From: Aliiroseovarius sp. F20344
GTDB lineage: Bacteria > Pseudomonadota > Alphaproteobacteria > Rhodobacterales > Rhodobacteraceae
Direction of reading: 5' to 3'
Assembly: GCF_023016155.1 (NCBI RefSeq)
Contig: NZ_JALKBG010000008.1
Span: 622,501 to 686,500 of the forward strand
DNA: 64,000 nucleotides
Positions 17,415 through 25,066 of the stretch are shown in pieces. Within the stretch, counting starts at the first letter, position 1. The number at the start of each line of letters is the position of its first letter. The position numbers and the translations under genes were made by a program. The notes under the pieces are model-generated. The model saw only the letters and a program-made list of their open reading frames with translations, searched no databases and was not told where the DNA came from.

Positions 17415-18652
17415 CGCAGTCCGTGTTGTTGGTGGATGACGATATGATGGTGCGGGAGGCGCTGAGCCAAACGCTGGAACTCGCTGGTCTGACGGTGATT
17501 TCTGCTGGCAGCTATGTCGAGGCCAAAGACCATATTGCCACAGGATTTGATGGTGTGGTCCTGTCGGACATTCGGATGCCAGGCAAAGACGGGTTTGCGC
17601 TTTTAATGCAGGCGCAGGCCGTAGACCCTGAACTGCCGGTCATCCTTTTGACCGGAGAAGGGGATATTCCGACGGCTGTGCGTGGAATGTCCGAAGGAGC
17701 TTTTGATTTTCTGGAAAAACCTTGTGACCCGAACACGTTGCTTGCTGTGCTGGGCCGCGCACTCCAGACACGTTCGTTGGTGCTAGAAAACCGGGCTTTG
17801 CGTGCCAAAGCCGAAACCGGGGATGCGGCTGCACGACTGTTGATCGGTGAAAGTACATTGGCGGATGAGCTGCGCGCGCGCGTGCGTGCCGCTGCCAATA
17901 CGAAGGCCGAAGTGTTGATTTGCGGCGAGCCGGGGTCAGGCACATCGAAAGTGGCCGAGGTTCTGCATCTTTTGTCTGGGGATGCGACACGTCCGTTTAT
18001 AAAGCTGGCCGCAGCAGGGTTGGGCGCAGATGCGCTTGCGGCAGGCATCAAGCGTGCCGAGGGGGGCACCTTGTTTTTGGACGAGGTGGGCGCCTTGGAC
18101 GGGGCCATTCAGTTTCAATTGCTGGAGCTTCTGGAACAGCCCGGAGACTGGCGCATGGTGGCGGGCAGCTATCGCGATCTGGACGCTGAACAGCGCGCTG
18201 GGCGCTTCAATTCGGACCTTTATTACAAACTCGATCTTCTGCGTATCCGCATCCCAGCCCTGCGCGAGCGCAAGGAAGATATCCCGCTGCTGTTCCGGCA
18301 CTATGTCTCAATCTCGTCCGAGCAAGCGGCGCTGTCCCCACCCGAGGTCGGTCGGGATGTGATTGCAGAGCTCATGGCGCAAGATTGGCCCGGGAATGCG
18401 CGTGCCTTGATGAATGCGGCGATGCGTTTTTCTATGGGGCTTGGATTGGCCGAGCTGGGCGCGCCGCGCGATGATGTAGGGCTTGGTCTGTCCGAGCAAC
18501 TGGCACAGGTCGAACGCTCGCTTTTAATGGATGCGCTTAAGCGTCATTTAGGTGGTGCAACGGCAGCTGCGAAAGAGCTGAAACTGCCGCGAAAGACGTT
18601 TTACGACAAACTTGCGCGCCACGGGATTCGGCCCGAGGACTATCGCACCTGA
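17411..18652 (+). CDS. dctD: DctD-like response regulator with degenerate AAA+ domain
   Basis: This 413-residue NtrC-family regulator has a receiver domain at residues 1-120 (phosphoacceptor D53 in LSDIRMPG, K103 in LEKP), a AAA+ domain at about 145-340, and a C-terminal Fis-type helix-turn-helix (AAAKELKLPRKTFYDKLARHGI). Two parts are abnormal. The Walker A lysine is replaced: GEPGSGTS at 172-179, where DctD has GESGTGKE. The region before Walker B (GGTLFLDEVG) is shortened and lacks the GAFTGA loop that contacts sigma54. Walker B and the arginine-finger region (GRFNSDLYYKL) remain. It probably activates transcription without sigma54, as known for NtrC in Rhodobacter capsulatus. It is coupled to dctB and lies upstream of dctPQM. 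Confidence 0.9.
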   Translation: MTQSVLLVDDDMMVREALSQTLELAGLTVISAGSYVEAKDHIATGFDGVVLSDIRMPGKDGFALLMQAQAVDPELPVILLTGEGDIPTAVRGMSEGAFDFLEKPCDPNTLLAVLGRALQTRSLVLENRALRAKAETGDAAARLLIGESTLADELRARVRAAANTKAEVLICGEPGSGTSKVAEVLHLLSGDATRPFIKLAAAGLGADALAAGIKRAEGGTLFLDEVGALDGAIQFQLLELLEQPGDWRMVAGSYRDLDAEQRAGRFNSDLYYKLDLLRIRIPALRERKEDIPLLFRHYVSISSEQAALSPPEVGRDVIAELMAQDWPGNARALMNAAMRFSMGLGLAELGAPRDDVGLGLSEQLAQVERSLLMDALKRHLGGATAAAKELKLPRKTFYDKLARHGIRPEDYRT

Positions 18653-18654
18653 AC

Positions 18655-18672
18655 TGTGTGAAAATCCGCACA
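18655..18672. promoter_or_regulatory. Inverted repeat upstream of dctP, possible DctD site
   Basis: TGTGTGAAAATCCGCACA is an imperfect palindrome (TGTG-N10-CACA with further inner pairing) starting 2 bp after the dctD stop and about 215 bp before dctP. The position and TGTG/CACA ends resemble upstream activating sites of DctD. No GG-N10-GC sigma54 promoter is evident in 18653-18888. An A/T-rich stretch at 18750-18775 could hold a sigma70 -10 region. Confidence 0.45.
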
Positions 18673-18888
18673 GATTGCCATATGTGCTGTGTGGTATCCC
18701 GCCCATGCAGTTGCTGCAAAGCCGGCATGCAATAGGAAGGGGTTCGTTTAATTATATGAAATATAACAGTTTAAAGCGAAAGCAGCCCGCATAGTGTGCT
18801 TCCCCTTGGCGCTGTCACATTCCCGTGACCCAATAAGGCAGCTGCTCAAAAATGGGCGCTTTCCAATATCTGTCTGGGAGGACACCAC

Positions 18889-19890
18889 ATGAAATTCCTG
18901 ACCCTTGCGGCCTCGGCCCTTGCCATCGCCGCTTCTGTCACCACCGCAAATGCGGCCTGTGATGACGGTGAAATCGTCATCAAGTTCAGCCACGTCACCA
19001 ACACCGACAAGCACCCGAAAGGCATCGCCGCTTCGCTGCTTGAGCAACGCGTTAATGACGAGATGAACGGCAAGGCTTGCATGGAGGTTTTCCCGAACTC
19101 GACCCTCTACAACGACAACAAGGTCCTGGAAGCAATGCTGCAGGGCGACGTTCAGTTGGCTGCACCCTCGCTGTCGAAGTTTGAGAAGTTCACCAAGCAG
19201 TTCCGTATCTTTGACCTGCCGTTTATGTTCAATGACATCAATGCGGTTGACGCGTTCCAAGCTTCAGACAGCGGCCAGGCCCTTCTGGACAGCATGCAGC
19301 GTCGCGGTCTCCAGGGGCTGGCTTATTGGCACAATGGTATGAAGCAGATGTCGGCCAACAAACCGCTGGTTCTGCCAACCGATGCTGCCGGTCTGAAATT
19401 CCGTGTTCAATCGTCTGACGTGCTGGTTGCTCAGATGGAAGCCATTGGTGGCAGCCCGCAGAAGATGGCCTTCTCGGAAGTCTATGGCGGCCTGCAGCAG
19501 GGCGTTGTCGATGGGCAAGAGAACACCTGGTCGAACATCTACGGCAAGAAGTTCTTCGAAGTTCAGGACGGCACCACCGAGACCAACCACGGTGTCATCG
19601 ACTATCTTGTTGTCACCAATATCGACTGGCTGGAAGGCCTTGACGCAGACGTCCGTGATCAGTTCCTAACCATTCTGTCGGAAGTGACCACCACACGTAA
19701 TGCTGAATCGACCGCAGTCAACGAAGCTGCCAAGCAATCGATCATCGAAGCTGGTGGTGAGGTTCGCCAGTTGGACGCAGAACAGCGTCAAGCATGGGTG
19801 GACGCCATGAAGCCGGTTTGGGCACAGTTCGCAGACGATGTTGGCCAGGAAAACATCGACGCGGCACAAGCGATCAACGCTGGCTCGTAA
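18889..19890 (+). CDS. dctP: TRAP transporter solute-binding protein DctP
   Basis: This 333-residue periplasmic receptor of a tripartite ATP-independent transporter has a signal peptide at residues 1-23 (MKFLTLAASALAIAASVTTANA, cleavage after ANA). The DctP fold follows, with the family signatures FSEVYGGLQQGVVDGQEN and the conserved arginine in GLKFRVQSS that binds substrate carboxylates. By context with DctB/DctD, the ligand is likely a C4-dicarboxylate. GGGAGG precedes the ATG. A stem-loop follows the gene, suggesting dctP is made in excess over the membrane subunits. Confidence 0.93.
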   Translation: MKFLTLAASALAIAASVTTANAACDDGEIVIKFSHVTNTDKHPKGIAASLLEQRVNDEMNGKACMEVFPNSTLYNDNKVLEAMLQGDVQLAAPSLSKFEKFTKQFRIFDLPFMFNDINAVDAFQASDSGQALLDSMQRRGLQGLAYWHNGMKQMSANKPLVLPTDAAGLKFRVQSSDVLVAQMEAIGGSPQKMAFSEVYGGLQQGVVDGQENTWSNIYGKKFFEVQDGTTETNHGVIDYLVVTNIDWLEGLDADVRDQFLTILSEVTTTRNAESTAVNEAAKQSIIEAGGEVRQLDAEQRQAWVDAMKPVWAQFADDVGQENIDAAQAINAGS

Positions 19891-19905
19891 GCCATACAAA
19901 TCTCT

Positions 19906-19929
19906 CCGGGACGCGCGCCTGCGTCCCGG
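19906..19929 (+). promoter_or_regulatory. Intercistronic stem-loop between dctP and dctQ
   Basis: CCGGGACGC (19906-19914) pairs perfectly with GCGTCCCGG (19921-19929) over a 6-nt loop, without a T-run. In transport operons such structures protect the upstream message or attenuate transcription, giving more binding protein than permease. The role here is inferred. Confidence 0.55.
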
Positions 19930-19997
19930 AACACCTCAGGTGTAGCGGAGCCCCAGCGGGCCCGCATATTTAGCAAAAATTCTGCGGGGACGGGGAC

Positions 19998-20663
19998 ATG
20001 CAACACAAGCACACCTTCGTGGACCAAATCGAGGAGACGCTGATCGCGACGCTCCTTGGGCTGATGACTGCGATTACATTCGCAAATGTCATCGCTCGTT
20101 TCGGGTTCAATTCTAACATTTTATGGGCGCTGGAACTGACCGTGTTCCTTTTCGGGTGGCTGGTGCTGCTGGGCGCATCTTATGCGGTAAAGAAACACAG
20201 CCACTTGGGCGTTGACGCAATCGTCAACATGGTTCCGCCAGCTGTCGCGCGTGTTATGGGGCTGATTGCGGCGGCCGCCTGTGTCTTGTTTTCCGTTTTC
20301 ATGGTGAAGGGCGCGTATGACTACTGGGCTGTATTCGCTGACCTGCCACCCACTTCGGGGCGTTGGTTCCCGACGGGCTTTGTTGAGAAGTTCCGTTCGC
20401 AATCCTTCTACGAGGTGCAGGACGTCCCGATGGTGGGGATATTCTCGTTTCTTGAAGACCTGATCAACTATGGGGAATCCTACGAGAAGCTCCCGAAAGT
20501 CGTGCCTTATGTGGTTCTTCCAATATCCATGATCCTGTTGCTCTTTAGGTTCCTTCAGGCCTCACTTGCCATTTGGAACGGGAACACTGACCGACTGGTC
20601 GCAAGCCACGAAGTCGAGGATGAAATCCAAGAAGTTCGCGAGCAATTGGGGGAGCATGACTAA
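19998..20663 (+). CDS. dctQ: TRAP transporter small permease DctQ
   Basis: This 221-residue membrane protein of the DctQ family has four hydrophobic helices at about residues 15-35, 43-62, 85-107 and 170-190. The TRAP small-subunit features are visible in FANVIARFGFNSNILWALELTVFLFGWLVLLGASYAVKKHSH. A longer than usual loop lies between helices 3 and 4 (residues 110-165). It bridges DctP and DctM. The ribosome site is GGGGACGGGGAC. The stop overlaps dctM by 1 bp (TAATG). Confidence 0.92.
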   Translation: MQHKHTFVDQIEETLIATLLGLMTAITFANVIARFGFNSNILWALELTVFLFGWLVLLGASYAVKKHSHLGVDAIVNMVPPAVARVMGLIAAAACVLFSVFMVKGAYDYWAVFADLPPTSGRWFPTGFVEKFRSQSFYEVQDVPMVGIFSFLEDLINYGESYEKLPKVVPYVVLPISMILLLFRFLQASLAIWNGNTDRLVASHEVEDEIQEVREQLGEHD

Positions 20664-22072
20664 TGGACGTCGTAATTCTATTTGCCATGGTGATCGGCCT
20701 TCTGCTGATCGGCGTGCCAATCGCAGTCAGCCTGGGCCTGAGCTCAATTCTATTTCTGCTGTTCTACTCGGATGCCACGCTGGCGTCGGTCGCCGGCACC
20801 TTGTTTGAAGCTTTCGAAGGGCACTTCACCCTGCTGGCCATCCCATTCTTTATTCTGGCCTCAAGTTTCATGTCGACGGGTGGTGTGGCGCGCCGGATTA
20901 TCCGCTTCTCGATCGCTTGTGTTGGTCACCTTCCGGGCGGTCTGGCAATTGCTGGCGTGTTCGCCTGTATGATGTTCGCAGCGCTTTCTGGCTCTTCGCC
21001 TGCAACTGTTGTGGCCATCGGATCCATCGTAATCGCAGGCATGCGCCAAGTGGGCTATTCCAAGGAATTCGCTGCCGGTGTGATCTGTAACGCCGGTACG
21101 CTGGGCATCCTGATCCCGCCGTCGATCGTGATGGTAGTCTATGCCGCCTCGGTCGAAGTCTCGGTCGGTCGGATGTTCCTTGCTGGTGTGATCCCGGGTC
21201 TACTGGCGGGTTTCATGCTGATGGTAACGATTTATGTCATCGCAAAAGTCAAAAACCTGCCCAAGGGTGAATGGAAGGGCTGGGGCGAGATCATCGAATC
21301 TGGTCGTGACGCCGGTTGGGGTTTGTTCCTGATCGTCATCATCCTGGGCGGTATCTATGGTGGTATCTTCACGCCGACGGAAGCCGCTGCTGTGGCTGCT
21401 GTCTATGCCTTCCTGATCGCGACCTTTGTTTACAAGGACATGGGACCGCTGGCGGGTGCTGCAGCCGGTGTATCGGCTGGCAATCTTGAGGCATCGACCG
21501 GTGAAAAGGTCAGCCTGTTCAAGAAGCCGCAGGCACTCATCACCTCGATGTTCCACCCCGATACCAAGCACACGCTGTTCGAGGCGGGCAAACTGACAGT
21601 CACGCTCTTGTTCGTGATTGCCAACGCGCTGATCCTGAAGCACGTGCTGACCGAACAGCAAGTACCACAGCAAATCGCGGGTGCCATGCTGAACGCGGGC
21701 TTCGGTCCGGTCATGTTCTTGATCGTCGTCAACGTGATCCTGCTGATCGGTGGTCAATTCATGGAGCCGTCGGGCCTCTTGGTGATCGTCGCACCCTTGG
21801 TATTCCCGATTGCCATCGAGCTGGGCATCGACCCGATCCATCTGGGCATCATCATGGTGGTCAACATGGAGATTGGGATGATTACGCCACCGGTTGGTCT
21901 GAACCTCTTCGTGACCAGTGGTGTCGCGGGTATGCCGATGATGTCAGTCGTGCGTGCAGCATTGCCCTTCCTGGCCGTTCTGTTCGTCTTCCTGATCATG
22001 ATCACCTACATACCTTGGTTGTCGACCTTCCTGCCCAACACGTTCATGGGGCCGGAGATCATCACGAAATAG
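20663..22072 (+). CDS. dctM: TRAP transporter large permease DctM
   Basis: This 469-residue permease of the DctM family has many hydrophobic helices and uses a Na+ or H+ gradient. Signatures include GVPIAVSLGLSSILF at the N-terminus, SGSSPATVVAIGSI with the conserved re-entrant region, GILIPPSIVMVVY, and GMITPPVGLNLFV near the end. A hydrophilic insert at about residues 260-320 (GNLEASTGEKVSLFKKPQ) is longer than in short DctM proteins. It is the last gene of dctPQM and is followed by two hairpins. Confidence 0.93.
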   Translation: MDVVILFAMVIGLLLIGVPIAVSLGLSSILFLLFYSDATLASVAGTLFEAFEGHFTLLAIPFFILASSFMSTGGVARRIIRFSIACVGHLPGGLAIAGVFACMMFAALSGSSPATVVAIGSIVIAGMRQVGYSKEFAAGVICNAGTLGILIPPSIVMVVYAASVEVSVGRMFLAGVIPGLLAGFMLMVTIYVIAKVKNLPKGEWKGWGEIIESGRDAGWGLFLIVIILGGIYGGIFTPTEAAAVAAVYAFLIATFVYKDMGPLAGAAAGVSAGNLEASTGEKVSLFKKPQALITSMFHPDTKHTLFEAGKLTVTLLFVIANALILKHVLTEQQVPQQIAGAMLNAGFGPVMFLIVVNVILLIGGQFMEPSGLLVIVAPLVFPIAIELGIDPIHLGIIMVVNMEIGMITPPVGLNLFVTSGVAGMPMMSVVRAALPFLAVLFVFLIMITYIPWLSTFLPNTFMGPEIITK

Positions 22073-22078
22073 AAAAGG

Positions 22079-22136
22079 GGCAGCGTCGCGCTGCCCTCCA
22101 AAACAACAGCGCCGGGCCTTTCGAGAGGGCCCGGCG
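22079..22136 (+). terminator. Tandem hairpins after dctM
   Basis: GGCAGCG-TCG-CGCTGCC forms a perfect stem (22079-22096 with flanking G/C). A second stem, CGCCGGGCC (22110-22118) with GGCCCGGCG (22128-22136), follows and runs into TATACTATTCT. Together they should end the dct transcript. Confidence 0.7.
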
Positions 22137-22187
22137 TATACTATTCTACTCGCTACCTATACCGATATAGATGGCATTGGTTGCGAA

Positions 22188-22391
22188 TTACTGAACGTTG
22201 TTTTTCAGTTTGCAGGTATTGATCCCGAAGATCGAATAAACCGGGCAGGACCCAAGGGCGCCAGTGGCCAATGGTACGATACCGATCAGCGCCCAGATCG
22301 GGCCGCCCGCGAAGAAATACCACCCCAACAGGGCAAGACCCGCGACGACACGCAGGATACGATCCAGATTACCTTCGTTACGTTTGAGCAT
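22188..22391 (-). CDS. DUF2892 small inner-membrane protein
   Basis: This 67-residue protein has two hydrophobic segments (residues 11-29 and 31-48) and the DUF2892 pattern NEGNLDRILRVVAGLALLGW followed by GSCPVYSIFGINTC. The two cysteines near the C-terminus are typical of the family, which is often fused or linked to rhodaneses (YgaP) and sulfur or metal stress. The exact role is unknown. A perfect Crp/Fnr-type palindrome lies 55 bp upstream, and the next gene upstream encodes a Crp/Fnr regulator on the same strand. That makes it the likely regulated partner. Confidence 0.85.
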   Translation of the reverse strand: MLKRNEGNLDRILRVVAGLALLGWYFFAGGPIWALIGIVPLATGALGSCPVYSIFGINTCKLKNNVQ

Positions 22392-22445
22392 TTTGAACTC
22401 CTTTCCTTGTCTGACACCTTGCTAGCAAGGCATTCATGGAAAGGC

Positions 22446-22462
22446 ATGTGACGTGGTCACAT
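22446..22462. promoter_or_regulatory. Crp/Fnr-type palindrome
   Basis: ATGTGAC-GTG-GTCACAT is a perfect 7+7 palindrome, centred 63 bp upstream of the DUF2892 start and just after the Crp/Fnr-family gene. TGTGAC/GTCACA half-sites are the hallmark of this regulator superfamily. It is probably the operator of the neighbouring regulator. Confidence 0.7.
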
Positions 22463-22469
22463 AGTGGGT

Positions 22470-23129
22470 TCAAAAAGCTGTTCCGCTGACAATCGCGTTC
22501 AAGGCCTTGCGGTCCAAGATTGTCACAACCCCACGTTCATGCGCCACCGATCCGGCATGCGCCATCTTGTCCAACCGACGCGAGATGACCTCGCGCGCGG
22601 TGCCAATGGCTGTCGCCATTTCTGCCTGTGTCATGTGCAAGCATCCATCGGGGCCGCAGCGGTCAAGAATAAGGGCCGCCAACCGCGCTTCGACGCTCAT
22701 GAAAGACACGTTCTCGATCAGTTGCATCATCGACTGCATGCGTTCTGCAAAGGCCCCGAAAACCAGCCGACGAAAGCCGGGAGAACTGTCCAGAAGGGCA
22801 AAGAAGACGTCGCGTGGGATCAGCACAAGCCGGGCCGGGGTCTCGGCCATGGCTTCGGCGGTGTAATCGTCGCCCCCGAGCAGTCCCAATGTGGATTGGA
22901 TGCAGCTTTGGCCCGGAGCGACGCGATACAGCAAGATATCGCGCCCGTTGGGGCCGATCAGGTTCACATCGACCTGCCCGGACAGCATGACGACATATCC
23001 CATTACGGCCTCGCCGGGGCAAAACAGTACGGCCCCTTCGGGCACATCCATTGGCGCAAGCGTGTCCAAAAGCGCGCGGGCAGGGGCATCGAGATTGGCA
23101 ATCTCGTGTGTGTGTTCGGTCCAGCTCAT
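22470..23129 (-). CDS. Crp/Fnr-family transcriptional regulator
   Basis: This 219-residue protein has a cyclic-nucleotide-binding-like sensor fold (residues 15-135, with VLFCPGEAVMGYVVMLSGQVDV and APGQSCIQSTLGLLGG) and a Crp-type winged helix (MTQAEMATAIGTAREVISRRLDKM, about 165-190). It lacks the N-terminal CxxC..C cluster of oxygen-sensing Fnr. Cysteines occur at about residues 37 and 76, so redox or sulfur sensing is possible but unproven. It precedes the DUF2892 gene on the same strand with a perfect palindrome between. The ATG follows a short leader shared divergently with nothing. Confidence 0.88.
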   Translation of the reverse strand: MSWTEHTHEIANLDAPARALLDTLAPMDVPEGAVLFCPGEAVMGYVVMLSGQVDVNLIGPNGRDILLYRVAPGQSCIQSTLGLLGGDDYTAEAMAETPARLVLIPRDVFFALLDSSPGFRRLVFGAFAERMQSMMQLIENVSFMSVEARLAALILDRCGPDGCLHMTQAEMATAIGTAREVISRRLDKMAHAGSVAHERGVVTILDRKALNAIVSGTAF

Positions 23130-23154
23130 GTCACCAAGCTAGACCGATTGTGCC

Positions 23155-24027
23155 TTAGCTGCGACCGCGTTTTTCAAACCGCGGCAACATGGCCGAAAAG
23201 TCCATGCCCAGACCGTCTTCTTTCTCGACGAACTGGGTGTAAAGGTCCGTGGCGGCCTGACCCATCGGGGTGTCGGCATCCGCGGCCTCGGCGGCTTGCT
23301 GGCTCAGACGCAGGTCTTTCAGCATCAGTTCAGCAGCAAAGCCCGGCTGATAGTCATTGTCCGCAGGCGATTGAGGACCAACGCCCGGCGCCGGGCAATA
23401 GGCATTCATCGTCCAGCTGTACCCCGACGAGGTTGATACGACGTCGAACATCTTCTGACGGTCCAGACCCAGCTTGTCGGCCAAAGCGAAGGCTTCGCAG
23501 GTGCCGATCATGGTGATGCCAAGGATCATGTTGTTGCAGATCTTGGCGGCCTGACCAGCGCCGCTGTCGCCGCAGTGCACAGCCTTCTGGCCCATGATGT
23601 CGAAGAGGGGATCCGCCTTCGCAAAGGCCTCGGCCGAGCCGCCGGCCATGAAGGTCAGCGTGCCACCTGCCGCGCCACCAACGCCACCCGATACGGGGGC
23701 GTCTACCGGCAGAAGTCCTGCCGCAGCGGCTTGTTCTGCCACCGCACGGGCGCTTTCAACGTCTACGGTCGAGCAATCAACAAAGGCTGCGCCCTTGTCC
23801 ATCGCCGGGACAATTTCATTCGCAACAGCGCGCAGGATCTGGCCGTTGGGCAGCATGGTTACGACCACGTCTTTGCCAGCCGCCGCTTCCGCACCTGATG
23901 CGGCTAGTGCTACGCCTTCGATGTCGACCGGGGCCATGTCAAAGCCGGTGACCTCGTGACCGGCCTTGGCCAAGTTTGCAGCCATCGGGCCACCCATGTT
24001 GCCCAGTCCGATAAATCCGATTTTCAT
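23155..24027 (-). CDS. mmsB: 3-hydroxyisobutyrate dehydrogenase
   Basis: This 290-residue NAD-dependent dehydrogenase oxidises 3-hydroxyisobutyrate to methylmalonate semialdehyde in valine breakdown. A Rossmann motif opens the protein (IGFIGLGNMGGPMAANLAKAGH). The substrate-binding signature (DAPVSGGVGGAAGGTLTFMAG, about residue 115) and the catalytic lysine region (GAGQAAKICNNMILG, about residue 168) are visible. It is 10 bp downstream of the 3-hydroxyisobutyryl-CoA hydrolase gene, its pathway predecessor. Confidence 0.94.
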   Translation of the reverse strand: MKIGFIGLGNMGGPMAANLAKAGHEVTGFDMAPVDIEGVALAASGAEAAAGKDVVVTMLPNGQILRAVANEIVPAMDKGAAFVDCSTVDVESARAVAEQAAAAGLLPVDAPVSGGVGGAAGGTLTFMAGGSAEAFAKADPLFDIMGQKAVHCGDSGAGQAAKICNNMILGITMIGTCEAFALADKLGLDRQKMFDVVSTSSGYSWTMNAYCPAPGVGPQSPADNDYQPGFAAELMLKDLRLSQQAAEAADADTPMGQAATDLYTQFVEKEDGLGMDFSAMLPRFEKRGRS

Positions 24028-24037
24028 GAGCTTCTCC

Positions 24038-25066
24038 CTAGAATGTCAGTTTATTGTCGCCCAAGGGGGCGAGCATATGTTCGACTGCCTCTTGCGGCAG
24101 GTTTTCCATGTCGTATTCCCAATTCGGCTTGCGATCCTTGTCGATCACGGCGGCGCGAATGCCTTCCACCAGATCGGAATGCTCCAGTGCACGATAGACG
24201 AAGCGGTATTCCAGTTCGAGCGACGCGCGCACGTCACGGGTGCCAGCCATGCGGTGAAGCATCTCGACCGTACAGGCCATCGACAGGGGCGAGTTTCGGC
24301 CCAAAAGCTCCAGCGTGTTCTCGGCAAACTGGCTGTCTTCAGCACGCAGCGATGCGACGATCTCGCCCAAGCTGCCGCCACCGAAATGGGCGTCGATCAT
24401 TGGCTGCATGGCCGACAGGTTGCCAGGGATCGGCGGGATCGCAGCTTCGTCGATATGACTTGGGTCGCCGGTGCGGATCAGGTCTGCCTTCAGCGCGTCC
24501 CATTCGGCCTGACGGATCACGTAATCGGCAAAGCCTGCATGGATCGCGTCGCCCGGTGCAAGGCGTGCGCCGGTCATGCCGATATATTCCCCCAATCGTC
24601 CCGGCGCATGCGCCAAGATCATCGATCCGCCCACATCCGGCACCAGCCCGATCCCGCATTCCGGCATCGCCATGCGGGAAGACCGCGCCATGATCCGGTG
24701 TGAGCCGTGACAGCCCACGCCGACGCCACCGCCCATTGTGAAGCCTTGCATAAAGCTGACCACGGGTTTGGGGAATTCAAACAGGCGCGCGTTCATGCGG
24801 TATTCATCGCGCCAGAATTCTTGCGCGCGGGTGTGATCGCCCGACAGGCCGATCTCGTAAATCTCGCGGATGTCGCCCCCGGCACAGAAGGCGCGGTCGC
24901 CTTCTGCATCGATCAGGATCAGCGCTACGTCATCATCTTCGGCCCATTTGATCAAGGCTGCGTCGATCTCAAGGCACATGTCATAGCTGAGCGCATTTAG
25001 CGCGTCCGGGCGGGTCAATGTGATCCGCCCAGCCTTGCCTTCTATACGGATAGAGATGTCAGACAT
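24038..25066 (-). CDS. 3-hydroxyisobutyryl-CoA hydrolase (enoyl-CoA hydratase family)
   Basis: This 342-residue crotonase-fold enzyme is longer than ordinary enoyl-CoA hydratases (about 260) and of the length of 3-hydroxyisobutyryl-CoA hydrolases. The CoA/oxyanion features are visible: RAFCAGGDIREIYE, SFMQGFTMGGGVGVGCHGSHRI, and MPECGIGLVPDVGGSMILAH, with the conserved Glu in PECGIG. It would release free 3-hydroxyisobutyrate for MmsB. The open frame reaches 25222, but ATG 25066 overlaps the acyl-CoA dehydrogenase stop by 1 bp (TGATG) and begins MSDISIRIEGKAG. Confidence 0.9.
   Translation of the reverse strand: MSDISIRIEGKAGRITLTRPDALNALSYDMCLEIDAALIKWAEDDDVALILIDAEGDRAFCAGGDIREIYEIGLSGDHTRAQEFWRDEYRMNARLFEFPKPVVSFMQGFTMGGGVGVGCHGSHRIMARSSRMAMPECGIGLVPDVGGSMILAHAPGRLGEYIGMTGARLAPGDAIHAGFADYVIRQAEWDALKADLIRTGDPSHIDEAAIPPIPGNLSAMQPMIDAHFGGGSLGEIVASLRAEDSQFAENTLELLGRNSPLSMACTVEMLHRMAGTRDVRASLELEYRFVYRALEHSDLVEGIRAAVIDKDRKPNWEYDMENLPQEAVEHMLAPLGDNKLTF

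Noticed and set aside
18653-18888. Sigma54 promoter before dctP
   Set aside because: No GG and GC pair at the required spacing was found, and the regulator lacks GAFTGA.
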